Assembly (NCBI GenBank): GCA_965221185.1
Contig: OZ244866.1
Span: forward strand, 868,001-932,000
DNA length: 64,000 nucleotides
Reading direction: 5' to 3'
From: Aldehydirespirator sp965221185
GTDB lineage: Bacteria; Actinomycetota; Acidimicrobiia; Acidimicrobiales; Aldehydirespiratoraceae
Below are positions 51,312-60,672 of the stretch, one piece after another. How positions within the stretch are numbered: the stretch's first letter is position 1; each line of letters begins with the position of its first letter. A program made the position numbers and the translations under genes. The notes under the pieces were generated by a model, which was given only the letters and a program-made list of their open reading frames with translations, searched no databases and was not told the DNA's origin.

Positions 51312-52477
51312 ACGCAGAGATGATGGAGGCGCTGCAGGCGATGGCGGCCGAACGGGGCATCACCGTCGACGCCCTGTACTCGGCCCTGGCCGATGCACTG
51401 GAGTCGGCTTACAAGCGGCTGCCCGACGCCAAGGAGTACGCCTGGGTGACGATCGATCCCACCAGCCTGGAGTTCCGCGTGCTGGCCCAGGACCTGGACG
51501 CCGACGGCAACCCGGTTGGCGAGGAGTTCGAGGTGACGCCGAACAACTTCGGGCGCATCGCGGCCCAGACCGCCCGCCAGGTCATGACCCAGCGCATCCG
51601 CGAGGCGGAGCGGGAACTCAAGTACGAGGAGTACGCGGGCCGCGAGGGGGACATCGTCACCGGCATGATCCAGCAAACCGACGCCCGCTACACCCTCCTC
51701 GACCTGGGGAGAGTCGAGGCCCTGCTGCCCCAGGCGGAGCAGGTCCCCTACGAGCGCCCCGACTCCAACACCCGACTCAAGGCCTACATCGTGGAGGTCC
51801 GCAAGACGGCCAAGGGGCCCCAGATAGTGGTCAGCCGCACCCATCCCGGACTGGTGAAGCGGCTGTTCGAACTCGAGGTCCCCGAGATCGCGGACGGCAT
51901 AGTGGAAATCAAGGCGTGCGCGCGCGAGCCGGGCCACCGCACCAAGATCGCAGTGTCCTCCAACGACCCGAACGTCGATCCGGTAGGCGCGTGCGTGGGG
52001 GCCAGGGGAGCAAGGGTCCGCCAAGTCGTCAACGAGCTGCGCGGCGAGAAGATCGACATCGTCCCTTACAACACCGAGCTCCAGGAGTTCGTCACCAAGG
52101 CGCTGTCGCCAGCGAGGATCAAGGAGGTCCGCCCCAACGAGCTGACCGGCGACTGCGACGTGATTGTCCCTGACTATCAGCTCTCGCTCGCCATCGGCAA
52201 GGAGGGGCAGAACGCTCGCCTGGCCAGCCGGCTCACCGGCTGGGGAATCAACATCAAGAGCGAGACCCAACTGGCCGAGGAGGCGGCTTACGGTGAGGTG
52301 GAATGGGCCGAGGGAGAGTGGATCACTAACCCCGCCACGGGAGAGCAGTTGTGGCAGCCTGCTGACGGCGGCGAGGCTGTCAGCGCCCAGGCTTGGGCCG
52401 CAGCCGTGGCCCAGGACCGGGCGGAGGCTCCCGGTGCCAAGGGGACCGAGGTCCCGAAGCGGGCGGAGCGAGTCTGA
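51308..52477 (+). CDS. nusA: Transcription termination/antitermination factor NusA
   Basis: The 389-residue protein has an N-terminal RNA-polymerase-binding domain, an S1 domain (GDIVTGMIQQTDARYTLLDL near residue 115) and two KH domains (VGACVGARGARVRQVVNEL and LAIGKEGQNARLASRLTGW). A short acidic and Trp-containing tail replaces the repeats seen in enterobacterial NusA. It sits in the standard rimP-nusA-ylxR-infB order. Confidence 0.95.
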   Translation: MNAEMMEALQAMAAERGITVDALYSALADALESAYKRLPDAKEYAWVTIDPTSLEFRVLAQDLDADGNPVGEEFEVTPNNFGRIAAQTARQVMTQRIREAERELKYEEYAGREGDIVTGMIQQTDARYTLLDLGRVEALLPQAEQVPYERPDSNTRLKAYIVEVRKTAKGPQIVVSRTHPGLVKRLFELEVPEIADGIVEIKACAREPGHRTKIAVSSNDPNVDPVGACVGARGARVRQVVNELRGEKIDIVPYNTELQEFVTKALSPARIKEVRPNELTGDCDVIVPDYQLSLAIGKEGQNARLASRLTGWGINIKSETQLAEEAAYGEVEWAEGEWITNPATGEQLWQPADGGEAVSAQAWAAAVAQDRAEAPGAKGTEVPKRAERV

Positions 52478-52761
52478 GCCCCGTTCGCACCTGCATCGGC
52501 TGCCGCACTCGCCGGCCCGGCTCGGAACTGCGCCGGGTGCGTATGGACGCGGGCGGCGCTCTGAGGCTCGGTCCCGGGGCGGGGCGCGGTGCCTGGCTGT
52601 GCGAGGACATCGCCTGTTTGGATGCGGCCCGGCGCCGTCGCGCCTTTGCGCGGGCCTTGCGGGCTGACGTTGAGCCGGTCGAGATCGATAGGCTTCAACT
52701 TGCGTGGCCGTCGCGTCCGGGGGACGCTCCCGGGCCGGACAGCCGCGCGGCACGGTCCTGA
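52474..52761 (+). CDS. ylxR: YlxR-family (DUF448) RNA-binding protein, probable CTG start
   Basis: A 95-residue product contains RTCIGCRTRRPGSELRRVR and GRGAWLCEDIACLDAARRRR, the YlxR core. No ATG, GTG or TTG occurs in frame between the motif and a TTG at 52393 deep inside nusA. CTG 52474 overlaps the nusA TGA (CTGA), exactly where the usual ATGA coupling would lie, and has GGCGGAG just upstream, so I call it the start. The end is Arg/Pro-rich. Confidence 0.8.
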   Translation: MSPVRTCIGCRTRRPGSELRRVRMDAGGALRLGPGAGRGAWLCEDIACLDAARRRRAFARALRADVEPVEIDRLQLAWPSRPGDAPGPDSRAARS

Positions 52762-52773
52762 AGGGGGCACGCT

Positions 52774-55539
52774 TTGGCAGGCAAGATCCGCGTCCATGAG
52801 CTCGCCAAAGAGCTCGGGTTGACTAATCAGGAGACACTCGAAATCTGCGTCGCGCTCAGCATCGGGGTCAAGTCTCACTCCTCAAGCATTGTCGAAGCCC
52901 AAGCCGACCGCGTCCGGCGAAGGGCAGAGCGCGACGGTCTGCTGAAGCCGCCGCCCCCGCCGCCGGTGGTCGAACATCCAGAGCCGCCGTCCCCGGAGCC
53001 GGACGAGCTTGTCCGTGCCCAGCCCGCCGCGGCCAGGAAGCCGCCGCCCCCGCCGACCGAGCGCCCAGCCGTATTGCGGCCCGACAAGCCCAGTGAGCAG
53101 GAGCATGGGCGGGCTGCACCGCTGGCCGGCTCCGATTGGCCAGCGGTTGCGAATGCTCCTCCAGCGGCGGCCGGGACGAGGCAGAGCGCGCCCAAACCCA
53201 AGGTGACGATCTCCTCGAGCGGCAGCGTCGCCCCGGCCAAGCGTGTCGTCCGAGACGAACCCCAGCCCGCGGCCGAAGAGCCGCCACCGTTTAGGCAGGC
53301 TGGTCCGAGGGCGCCCGCCAGTGCCCCTCCGTCCCGGTCCCTAAGATCGGGGAGCCCGCCCGTCTCGCGCACGGGCAAACCCATCCCGCCTCCTCCTCCG
53401 CCGCGCCGCCTGCACCCGGCTCCGCCTCCGGGCGGTCCGGGGCGGCCCAGTGGCCGGCCCGCCGAGCGCCGGCCCGCAGGTCCGGGTGCCCGTCCGACGG
53501 GGTCCCGGCCCCCGGGCGGGCCCGATCGCGGCGCGGGCGCTCGCCGCGGCGCGCCCGCTGGGGGCCCTCGCCCTCTCGGCGGCCCGCGCCCCGGCGCGCC
53601 CGGACCCGGCGGCCGCCCCGCCGGCAGGGGCGGTCCCGGCGGCGCGCAGCGGCGGCCGCCCCGACGCAAGAGCCGTCGGCGCCGGGTGCGCGAAGAACTC
53701 CAGCCGCTGGACATTCCGGCCTACACGCCGCGTCATGCGGCTGTACCGGAGGGCGTGGTGGTGGTCGAACGGGCCTCGGCGGCCCAGGACTTCGGTCCCA
53801 TACTGAACCGCACTGCCGCCGATGTGGTCCGATTCCTCATGCAGCACGGCGAGATGGTTACCGCCACCCAGTCGCTGAGTGACGAGATGATGGAGCTGTT
53901 CGCGGCGGAGGTCGGTGCGGAGATCAGGCTTGTCGACCCGGGCGAGGAGCAGGAGGCCGAGCTCCGCAAGCTCCTCGGCATCGAGGGCGACGCCGACGAC
54001 ACCGACGAGACGCCGCTTCGGCCTCCCGTAGTAACGGTCATGGGCCACGTGGACCACGGCAAGACCCTGCTGCTGGATCGCATCCGCGACACCAATGTGG
54101 TCGATGGCGAGGCGGGCGGGATCACTCAGCACATCGGCGCCTACCAAGTCGAGCGCAACGACCGGACTCTCACGTTCATAGACACCCCGGGCCACGAGGC
54201 GTTCACTGCGATGCGGGCCCGGGGCGCGAGCGCCACCGACATCGTGGTTCTGGTGGTGGCGGCTGACGACGGCGTGATGCCCCAGACGGTAGAGGCCATC
54301 AATCACGCCAAGGCTGCCGACGTTGCCATCATTGTTGCTGTGAACAAGATCGACCGACCGAACGCCGACACGCAGAGGACGGTGGCTGGGGTGGCCGAGC
54401 AGGGACTGGTTCCCGAAGTCTGGGGCGGGGACACGATCTACTGCGAGGTCTCGGCCCTGACCGGCCAAGGCATCGACGAGCTGCTGGATCAGATTCTGCT
54501 GGTGGCCGAGGTCGAGGAGTTCCGAGCTTCGCCGGAGGGCCGAGCGGGCGGTGTCGTGCTCGAGTCGAACCTCGATATCGGGCTGGGTCCCGTGGCCACC
54601 GTGCTGGTGCAGCGGGGCACGCTGCGGGTGGGCGACCCGGTGGTCGCGGGAGCGGCCTGGGGCCGGGTCCGGGCCCTGCTCGACGACCGGGGCCAGAACG
54701 TTGCCGCGGCTCCGCCGTCCGCACCGGTCCAGGTCCTGGGCCTGTCGGAGGTCGCGAGCGCGGGCGACACCTTTGCGGTGGCTCCCAACGAGAAGATCGC
54801 GGGCCGGGTGGCCGACACCCGTGAGCACTGGCAGCGGCTGTCGAGCCTGGGCCGCGAGGCGCACGCCCTGTCGGGAGGGGCCAAGCTCGAGGACATATTC
54901 ACTCGAGTTCAGCGGGGCGAGACCGCCACTCTGAACGCCATCGTGAAGGCTGATGTGAACGGCTCGCTAGAAGCCGTGACCGAGAGCCTGCGCAAGCTCG
55001 AGACCGGGGACGTCCGCATCGCCATCGTGCACCGCGGCGTCGGGGGCATTACCGAGAACGACATCCAGCTGGCCTCGGCCTCGAACGCCACCATGATCGG
55101 GTTCAACGTCCGACCCGACCGCAAGGCCCGCGAGACCGCCGCCGCCGAAAGCGTGGAGATCCGTACCTACGAGATCATCTACAAGCTCCTTGAGGATGTG
55201 TCCTCGGCGATGATCGGGATGCTGGCCCCCGACATCGAGGAGGTTGTGACGGGCGAGGCCGAGGTGCGCCAGATCTTCCGCATCCCCCGCGTGGGTGCGG
55301 TGGCGGGCTGCTACGTGCAGAACGGCACGATCACCAGGGGATCCGGCGTGCGGTTCCTGCGCGATCAAACGATCATCTGGAAGGGGACCATCACGTCGCT
55401 CAAGCGCTTCTCCGACGATGTCCGCGAGGTTCAATCCGGCTTCGAGTGCGGCATAGGCCTGAGCAACTTCCAGGACCTCAAAGCGGGCGACATCATCGAG
55501 ACCTACACCGAGCGCGAGGTGGCTCGAACCCTCGAATAG
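52774..55539 (+). CDS. infB: Translation initiation factor IF-2
   Basis: The 921-residue protein has an N-terminal IF2_N helix bundle (IRVHELAKELGLTNQETLEI), a ~250-residue Pro/Gly/Arg-rich linker, a second IF2_N-like segment (ADVVRFLMQHGEMVTATQSL) and the GTPase domain with GHVDHGKT near residue 425, DTPGHEAF and NKIDRP. Domains III and IV follow. It delivers initiator tRNA to the 30S subunit. TTG start with AAGGGGG upstream. The linker DNA is extremely GC-rich. Confidence 0.96.
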   Translation: MAGKIRVHELAKELGLTNQETLEICVALSIGVKSHSSSIVEAQADRVRRRAERDGLLKPPPPPPVVEHPEPPSPEPDELVRAQPAAARKPPPPPTERPAVLRPDKPSEQEHGRAAPLAGSDWPAVANAPPAAAGTRQSAPKPKVTISSSGSVAPAKRVVRDEPQPAAEEPPPFRQAGPRAPASAPPSRSLRSGSPPVSRTGKPIPPPPPPRRLHPAPPPGGPGRPSGRPAERRPAGPGARPTGSRPPGGPDRGAGARRGAPAGGPRPLGGPRPGAPGPGGRPAGRGGPGGAQRRPPRRKSRRRRVREELQPLDIPAYTPRHAAVPEGVVVVERASAAQDFGPILNRTAADVVRFLMQHGEMVTATQSLSDEMMELFAAEVGAEIRLVDPGEEQEAELRKLLGIEGDADDTDETPLRPPVVTVMGHVDHGKTLLLDRIRDTNVVDGEAGGITQHIGAYQVERNDRTLTFIDTPGHEAFTAMRARGASATDIVVLVVAADDGVMPQTVEAINHAKAADVAIIVAVNKIDRPNADTQRTVAGVAEQGLVPEVWGGDTIYCEVSALTGQGIDELLDQILLVAEVEEFRASPEGRAGGVVLESNLDIGLGPVATVLVQRGTLRVGDPVVAGAAWGRVRALLDDRGQNVAAAPPSAPVQVLGLSEVASAGDTFAVAPNEKIAGRVADTREHWQRLSSLGREAHALSGGAKLEDIFTRVQRGETATLNAIVKADVNGSLEAVTESLRKLETGDVRIAIVHRGVGGITENDIQLASASNATMIGFNVRPDRKARETAAAESVEIRTYEIIYKLLEDVSSAMIGMLAPDIEEVVTGEAEVRQIFRIPRVGAVAGCYVQNGTITRGSGVRFLRDQTIIWKGTITSLKRFSDDVREVQSGFECGIGLSNFQDLKAGDIIETYTEREVARTLE

Positions 55540-55570
55540 CGAGGGGCCGGCACGCGGTCGGAGACAACCG

Positions 55571-55966
55571 ATGACACGACGAACGAGACGCATCCAGCCC
55601 GACCACCGGGCTGGCCACCGCACCGCCCGGGTGGGCGAGCTCATCAGGCGCGTTGTCGCCGAGTCCATGGAGCAGCTGGACGACGACCGGCTGGCCATGG
55701 TGTCGGTGACAGCGGTGGACGTGGACCGTGACCTGCACCGAGCCGTGGTGTGGTTCACGTCGCTGGGCGACACCGATGAGGGCGACGTCGACATAGTCGA
55801 GGCCCTCGAGGAGCACGCCAGCGGGCTGCGACGCGCCGTGGGGGACCAGACCCGGCTGCGCCGCACACCCGAGCTCGTGTTCCGCCCGGACACCGTGCTG
55901 CGCTCGGCCGAGCGCATCGAGAGGCTGCTCGACGGTATGGCCGGCGCCGCGGGTCCGGAGAGCTGA
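55571..55966 (+). CDS. rbfA: Ribosome-binding factor A
   Basis: The 131-residue KH-like protein has RVGELIRRVVAESMEQLDD, SVTAVDVDRDLHRAVVWF and the C-terminal RIERLLDGM segment. It binds the 30S neck during maturation. The last 13 codons are part of a 44-bp tandem duplication that continues into truB. Confidence 0.92.
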   Translation: MTRRTRRIQPDHRAGHRTARVGELIRRVVAESMEQLDDDRLAMVSVTAVDVDRDLHRAVVWFTSLGDTDEGDVDIVEALEEHASGLRRAVGDQTRLRRTPELVFRPDTVLRSAERIERLLDGMAGAAGPES

Positions 55967-56024
55967 CAGTGCTCGACGGCGTGGCCGGCGCTGCGGGTCC
56001 CGACAGCTGATGCTGCTTGACGGG
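55926..56024. repeat. 44-bp tandem duplication across the rbfA end and truB start
   Basis: The rbfA tail (TGCTCGACGGTATGGCCGG to AGCTGA) is followed by a near copy 44 bp later that also ends AGCTGA, and the first codons of truB (GCTTGACGGGAT) are in register as a third partial unit. The middle copy encodes an orphan peptide VLDGVAGAAGPDS. Confidence 0.85.
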
Positions 56025-56876
56025 ATCGCAGTCATAGACAAGCCGGCGGAGTGGACTAGCCACGATGTGGTGGCCAAGGCGAGGGGCGTGCTGGGCATCC
56101 GCAAGGTGGGTCACAGCGGAACTCTCGATCCCGACGCCACCGGGGTGCTCGTGCTCGGAGTCGGTCGGGCGACCCGGCTGCTGCGGTTCCTCACTGAGCT
56201 GCCCAAGAGTTACGAGGCAGAGATTGTGCTCGGGGTCGAGACCGACACCCTCGATGCGTCGGGGCGGGTGACGGCACGCCACCGGATGGACGGCGTGAGC
56301 GAGACGCAGGCGCGCCAGGCGGCCGCTTCGTTGACCGGCGACATCCTGCAGGTGCCGCCGATGGTCTCGGCGGTGAAGGTGGGAGGGCGCAGGCTCTACG
56401 AGCTGGCTAGGGAGGGTGTGGAGGTGGAGCGCAAGGCGCGGCCCGTCACCGTCCACCGCTTCGAGGTGGCCTCAGTGCCGGGCTGCGACGGCGTGCTCCG
56501 CGCCGCCGTGGACTGCTCGTCGGGCACCTACGTGCGGGTGCTGGCCGCGGACCTGGGCCGGGCTCTCGGAGGGGGCGCCCATTTGAGATGCCTCCGTCGC
56601 ACCGCGGTAGGAGGCTTCGGGCTGGCCGGGGCCCGTCCGGTGGAGTCGCCCGAGGTCCTGCCGATGTCGAGAGCTGTCGAGCATCTGTCCGGTGTGTGGG
56701 TGGGTCCCGCAGTGGCCGCGGATGTGGCCCACGGCCGGGTTCTGGACCTCGACCGCCTGGGCGCGGCGGGCGCCGGCCCGTGGGCGGTGCACGACTCCGA
56801 GGGCGGGCTGCTCGCCGTCTACGAGCCTTTCCGAGAGGGCGCCAAGCCGGCGGTGGTGGTCGTGGCTGTCACGTAG
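56010..56876 (+). CDS. truB: tRNA pseudouridine-55 synthase
   Basis: The 288-residue protein has DKPAEWTSHDVVAKARG, HSGTLDPDATGVLVLGVGRATR with the catalytic aspartate at about residue 40, PPMVSAVKVGGRRLYELAREG and SSGTYVRVLAADLG. It isomerises U55 in the T-loop of tRNAs. The ATG shares its A with the TGA of the duplicated rbfA tail. Confidence 0.94.
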   Translation: MLLDGIAVIDKPAEWTSHDVVAKARGVLGIRKVGHSGTLDPDATGVLVLGVGRATRLLRFLTELPKSYEAEIVLGVETDTLDASGRVTARHRMDGVSETQARQAAASLTGDILQVPPMVSAVKVGGRRLYELAREGVEVERKARPVTVHRFEVASVPGCDGVLRAAVDCSSGTYVRVLAADLGRALGGGAHLRCLRRTAVGGFGLAGARPVESPEVLPMSRAVEHLSGVWVGPAVAADVAHGRVLDLDRLGAAGAGPWAVHDSEGGLLAVYEPFREGAKPAVVVVAVT

Positions 56877-56949
56877 AGCACCGGTCTCGGTAGCCTCACA
56901 CGAGCCGGCTCGGAGCCCGGAACACTCACTATCCGCGCTGGAGGCGTCT

Positions 56950-57897
56950 GTGGAGTTGCTGCACGATCGGCGCGATCAACTGCCCCCCACGGTGTCGGTC
57001 GCGGCGGCTATAGGTGTGTTCGACGGGGTGCACCTCGGCCATCGGCAGGTTCTGACCCGGGTCCGAGAGACCGCCGATCGTCTCGGCGTTGGGTCGGCGG
57101 TCGTCACCTTCGACACCCATCCGGCCTATGTGGTGCGCCCGGAGAATGCCCCGAAGCTGCTGACGACGCTAGAGCAGAAGCTGGAACTGCTGGAGGCCAC
57201 CGGCCTCGACTACTGCTATGTCATCCAGTTCGACGAGGCCCGGGCCGACACCCGGCCCGAGGAGTTCGTCGAGCAAGTGTTCCTCGACGCCCTCCACGCC
57301 CGGGCCGTGGTGGTGGGGGAGGACTTCCACTTCGGCAAGGGCCGTACCGGCAACGTGGCCGAGCTGGAGCTCCTAGGCCGCGAGTGGGGCTTCGAGGTGG
57401 TTCCCCTCAAGCTCATACGCCACCGCAGCGACGCCCGCGAGCCGGTGTCGTCGACTGCCGTGCGCAGGGCCCTCGCCGGCGGCGATGTGGCTCGGGCCGC
57501 GGCGATGCTGGGCCGCTACTACGAAGTGCGCGGCACCGTGGTTCCCGGTGACCGGCGAGGGGTGACGGTCGGGTTCCCCACCGCCAATGTGCCCGTTCCC
57601 AGGTCCATGGCCTGGCCAGCCGACGCCGTGTACGCGGGATGGTGCACGCTGCCGGACGGCAGCCGGCGGGGTTGCGCCATCAACATCGGTCGCCGCCCCA
57701 CCTTCTACGAGCACGCTCAGCAGTCCCTCCTGGAGGTTCACGTCATCGATTTCGACGGGGACCTGTACGGGTGCGAGGTGCGAGTGGAGTTCGTCGACTT
57801 TCTGCGGAGCGAGCGAAAGTTCGAGGGGTTGGAGCAGCTCTCTGCGCAGCTCGCCGTCGATGTTTCCTACGCCCGCGACCGGCTGGGCCTAGCTTGA
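56950..57897 (+). CDS. ribF: Bifunctional riboflavin kinase/FAD synthetase
   Basis: The 315-residue protein has the adenylyltransferase motif AIGVFDGVHLGHRQVL, DFHFGKGRTGN and SSTAVRRALAGGD, then the kinase domain with GVTVGFPTANVP and INIGRRPTF. It converts riboflavin to FMN and FAD. GTG 56950 has GGAGG 5-6 nt upstream; the longer frame upstream overlaps truB. It closes the block, and its stop meets the closing arm of an opposite-facing dispersed element. Confidence 0.93.
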   Translation: MELLHDRRDQLPPTVSVAAAIGVFDGVHLGHRQVLTRVRETADRLGVGSAVVTFDTHPAYVVRPENAPKLLTTLEQKLELLEATGLDYCYVIQFDEARADTRPEEFVEQVFLDALHARAVVVGEDFHFGKGRTGNVAELELLGREWGFEVVPLKLIRHRSDAREPVSSTAVRRALAGGDVARAAAMLGRYYEVRGTVVPGDRRGVTVGFPTANVPVPRSMAWPADAVYAGWCTLPDGSRRGCAINIGRRPTFYEHAQQSLLEVHVIDFDGDLYGCEVRVEFVDFLRSERKFEGLEQLSAQLAVDVSYARDRLGLA

Positions 57898-58032
57898 GAG
57901 CGCGCGCAAATAGGTGCGAGCCCTTCGCGTCCGGATGGGTTGTATCCCGCTCTTGTTCGCTGCGCTCACGGGCCGCTCGGGCCACGGCCTCGCTCGTTCC
58001 AAGGTGTTCGCGCCCCCTATTCGCTCGGCCTC
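57898..58032 (-). repeat. Dispersed structured intergenic element, copy 5
   Basis: In the minus direction it runs from the arm GAGGCCGAGCGAATAGG (58032-58016) through the core (about 57996-57948) to CCTATTTGCGCGCGCTCTC. The arm change GGATAGG to GAATAGG is matched by a change in the closing arm from CCTATCC to CCTATTT. The pepN stop codon lies inside the first arm. Confidence 0.88.
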
Positions 58033-60593
58033 CAAGAATAAGCGCGGCTGAGCACCGCTTCTGCGAGACGGTCGGACTCGCGGGCCCGCAGAGCGACGTT
58101 GATGTCGAGTCGCTCCAAGTGCTGGGCAACCTGCTTCGTCCCCTGGGGCAACGGGTGCGCGGCCATGAAGTCTCGCACCCGGGCGGCCAGCTCCGCCTGG
58201 TCGAGCGCGGTCACCCCCTCCAGCATCCGGGCCAGCGAGTAGTTGGTCGGGAAGATCGCGAGGAGACGATCCCAGTGCTCAGCCAGGAAGTCCCACGCAT
58301 CGGGTCCGCAGCGGCGGTTGGCGAGGGCGCGGCGGATCAGGTAGGGGCCGTCCTGGGTGCGCACCGAGCCGTCGAGGGTGCCCTCCAGGATGGAGCGCAC
58401 TAGTTCGGCGTCGGGAAAGTCGGCCAGGGCGGCGAGGTGGCGCTGCTCGGTCTGGGGATCTGACGCCTCCTCGAAGCGCCGGCGGATCCGGGCGAAGTCG
58501 GCGGCGCCTCCGTGGGCCGCCACCACGGCTAGCGCGGCCGCGGCCAGCGTGGGGTCCGGGTGATCGAGCCTCTGTCGGCACGTCTCGATCGTGGCCGGGC
58601 GGTCCGCAGTTGCGCCCCGAAGCCGCACCAGGGTCGCCCGCAGCTCCCTGGTGCGGTCGTCCTCTCCCCCCTCAGGCGCCGGGTCGATCCCCGTCTCGGT
58701 CGCGGCGGGGTCGCTGGACTCGGCGACGAGTTCGCCGAAGCGCTGCGCGGCGTCGCCGTCCAGCAGCCTGCGGAGGTGGCTCAGCGCACCGGCGATTGCC
58801 TGCCACACAGTGAGGTCTCGCTCGCCGGTGAAGCCAGTCAGCACAAGATCGAGGAAGGCCGGCGAGTCGAGGCGTCCGGCCAGGGTCGCGGCCCAAGCGT
58901 CGTCGATGAGGCCGTGGCGCTCCTCGGCGTTGCGGTCCCCGGGTCCAGCCGCCGAGACGGCGGCGAGGACCTCGGCGGGCACTTCCTCGCGGTAGAAGCC
59001 GGAGGCGCGGCTGTTCAGCGTCACCACCTCGGATGCGGCGACGGTCAGGGTCCGGCGGGGCTGGTCGAGCAGCAGCCTCAGCTCGCGCCGGTCGCCCTTC
59101 CGCTGCCCCACCCGCAGCCGCAGCGGGACCACCCAGCTGCGTTCGTCGGCCCTACCGGGGTCGAGCGTGAAGTGGCGCTGAGCCACTTCGAGGCCGTGCT
59201 CGGTGGCGGTGGCGCTCACCGCTGGATGCCCGCCCTGGAGTATCCAGCCCTCCATGATCTGTCGCACGGGCTGGCCCGACGCTTCGGCCAGCGCGTCCCA
59301 CAGGTCGGCGGTCACGGTGTTGGCGTGGGCGTGCCGCCGCAGGTAGAGGCGCACACCGGCCCGGAACGCCTCCGCACCGAGATACTGCTCCAGCATGCGG
59401 ACCAGCGCTGCGCCCTTCTCGTAGGTGATCACGTCGAACATGTCCTCGGCCTCGGCGGGGGAGTGCACCGGGTACTCCACCGCCCTGGTGTTGCCGAGGG
59501 CGTCGGTCGACAGCGCCGAGGCACGGCTGAGGCAGAACGTCGACCAGACCTTCCAGTCGGGCCGGTAGGCGTCGGTGCAGGCCGTCTCCATGAACGTGGC
59601 GAAGGCCTCGTTGAGCCAGATGCCCTCCCACCAGGCCATGGTCACAAGGTCGCCGAACCACATGTGGGCCAGCTCGTGGTTGATCACGTCGGCCACTCTC
59701 TGCAGATCGGGCTGGCTCGCAGCGGCTTCGTCGACCAGCAGGAGCACTTCCCGGAACGTCACGCAGCCGAGGTTCTCCATGGCACCGAACGCGAAGTCGG
59801 GGATGGCCACCAGGTCGAGCTTGTCGGAGGGGTAGGGCAGGCCGTAGTAGTCGGAGTACCACGCCAGCGCGTGGGCGGCCACGTCCAGGGCGAAGCCGGT
59901 CTGGTCGCCCCGGCCGGGCCGGTGGATCACCCGCACCGGCACCCCGCCGCAGTCGATCGCGCCGGTGGCCTCCAGCGGGCCGACCACGAAGGCGACCAGG
60001 TACGTGGACATCACCATGGTGGGGGCGAAACTGACCCTCACGCGGCTGTCGGTGAGCGGCTCGCGGCCGGTCTCGGCCGTGTTGGACACCGCCAGCAGGC
60101 CCTCGTCCACCACCAGCGTCGTCGCGAAGGTGGCTTTCAGCGCGGGCTCGTCGAAGCAGGGGAAGGCCCGCCGGGCGTCGGTGGACTCGAACTGGGTGGT
60201 GGCGATGGTGTGGGTGGCGCCGGCGTCGTCGGTGTAGGTGGAGCGGTAGAAGCCGTGGAGCTGGTCGTTGAGCACCCCGGTGAAGGAGATGTCCAGCCGG
60301 GCCGGCCCTGAGGCGAACTCACCGGTGCCATGGCGCCGGGACAGCGTCAGGCGCTCCGACTCGGCGTTGAGGGCGAAGTCGAGTTCTTCGGCCTCGCTCT
60401 CCGGGGTGCTGAGCCGAGCGCGGGCAACGCTCAACTCCGCCGAGTTCAGCACGATCGAGCCCGCCGGCTCGGTGATGACGATGTCGATGGCGACGCTCCC
60501 CGCAAAGGTCGCAGCCTCGAGGTCGGGCTCCAGTTCGATGGCGTAGTGCCGGGGAGCGACGCCGGTGGGCAGTCTCGGGTCAGGATCGGTCAT
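58017..60593 (-). CDS. pepN: Aminopeptidase N (M1 family)
   Basis: The 858-residue protein has the substrate motif FGAMENLGCVTF, zinc motif HELAH in NHELAHMWFGDLVTMAWW, the third ligand in NEAFATF and the catalytic tyrosine expected later in the domain. The C-terminal ~400 residues are helical (ERAP1_C-like), as in actinobacterial PepN. It removes N-terminal residues from peptides in the cytoplasm. The last residues, WRPSE, and the stop come from the first arm of the dispersed element, so the element has replaced the original gene end. Confidence 0.95.
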   Translation of the reverse strand: MTDPDPRLPTGVAPRHYAIELEPDLEAATFAGSVAIDIVITEPAGSIVLNSAELSVARARLSTPESEAEELDFALNAESERLTLSRRHGTGEFASGPARLDISFTGVLNDQLHGFYRSTYTDDAGATHTIATTQFESTDARRAFPCFDEPALKATFATTLVVDEGLLAVSNTAETGREPLTDSRVRVSFAPTMVMSTYLVAFVVGPLEATGAIDCGGVPVRVIHRPGRGDQTGFALDVAAHALAWYSDYYGLPYPSDKLDLVAIPDFAFGAMENLGCVTFREVLLLVDEAAASQPDLQRVADVINHELAHMWFGDLVTMAWWEGIWLNEAFATFMETACTDAYRPDWKVWSTFCLSRASALSTDALGNTRAVEYPVHSPAEAEDMFDVITYEKGAALVRMLEQYLGAEAFRAGVRLYLRRHAHANTVTADLWDALAEASGQPVRQIMEGWILQGGHPAVSATATEHGLEVAQRHFTLDPGRADERSWVVPLRLRVGQRKGDRRELRLLLDQPRRTLTVAASEVVTLNSRASGFYREEVPAEVLAAVSAAGPGDRNAEERHGLIDDAWAATLAGRLDSPAFLDLVLTGFTGERDLTVWQAIAGALSHLRRLLDGDAAQRFGELVAESSDPAATETGIDPAPEGGEDDRTRELRATLVRLRGATADRPATIETCRQRLDHPDPTLAAAALAVVAAHGGAADFARIRRRFEEASDPQTEQRHLAALADFPDAELVRSILEGTLDGSVRTQDGPYLIRRALANRRCGPDAWDFLAEHWDRLLAIFPTNYSLARMLEGVTALDQAELAARVRDFMAAHPLPQGTKQVAQHLERLDINVALRARESDRLAEAVLSRAYSWRPSE

Positions 60594-60658
60594 GGGCCCA
60601 TTGTCTCGCCGCAGCGGACGGAGTCACAACGTCCAACTGCACGCATGCCAAGGGTGGG

Positions 60659-60664
60659 TAGCCT
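60659..60664 (+). promoter_or_regulatory. -10 box of leaderless ABC-exporter mRNA
   Basis: TAGCCT is followed by 8 nt and the GTG at 60673. Confidence 0.5.
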
Positions 60665-60672
60665 GCCGCTTC

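Noticed and set aside
58560..60311. 583-codon plus-strand frame opposite pepN
   Set aside because: Shadow caused by high GC third positions of pepN; no start signal and no recognisable domain.
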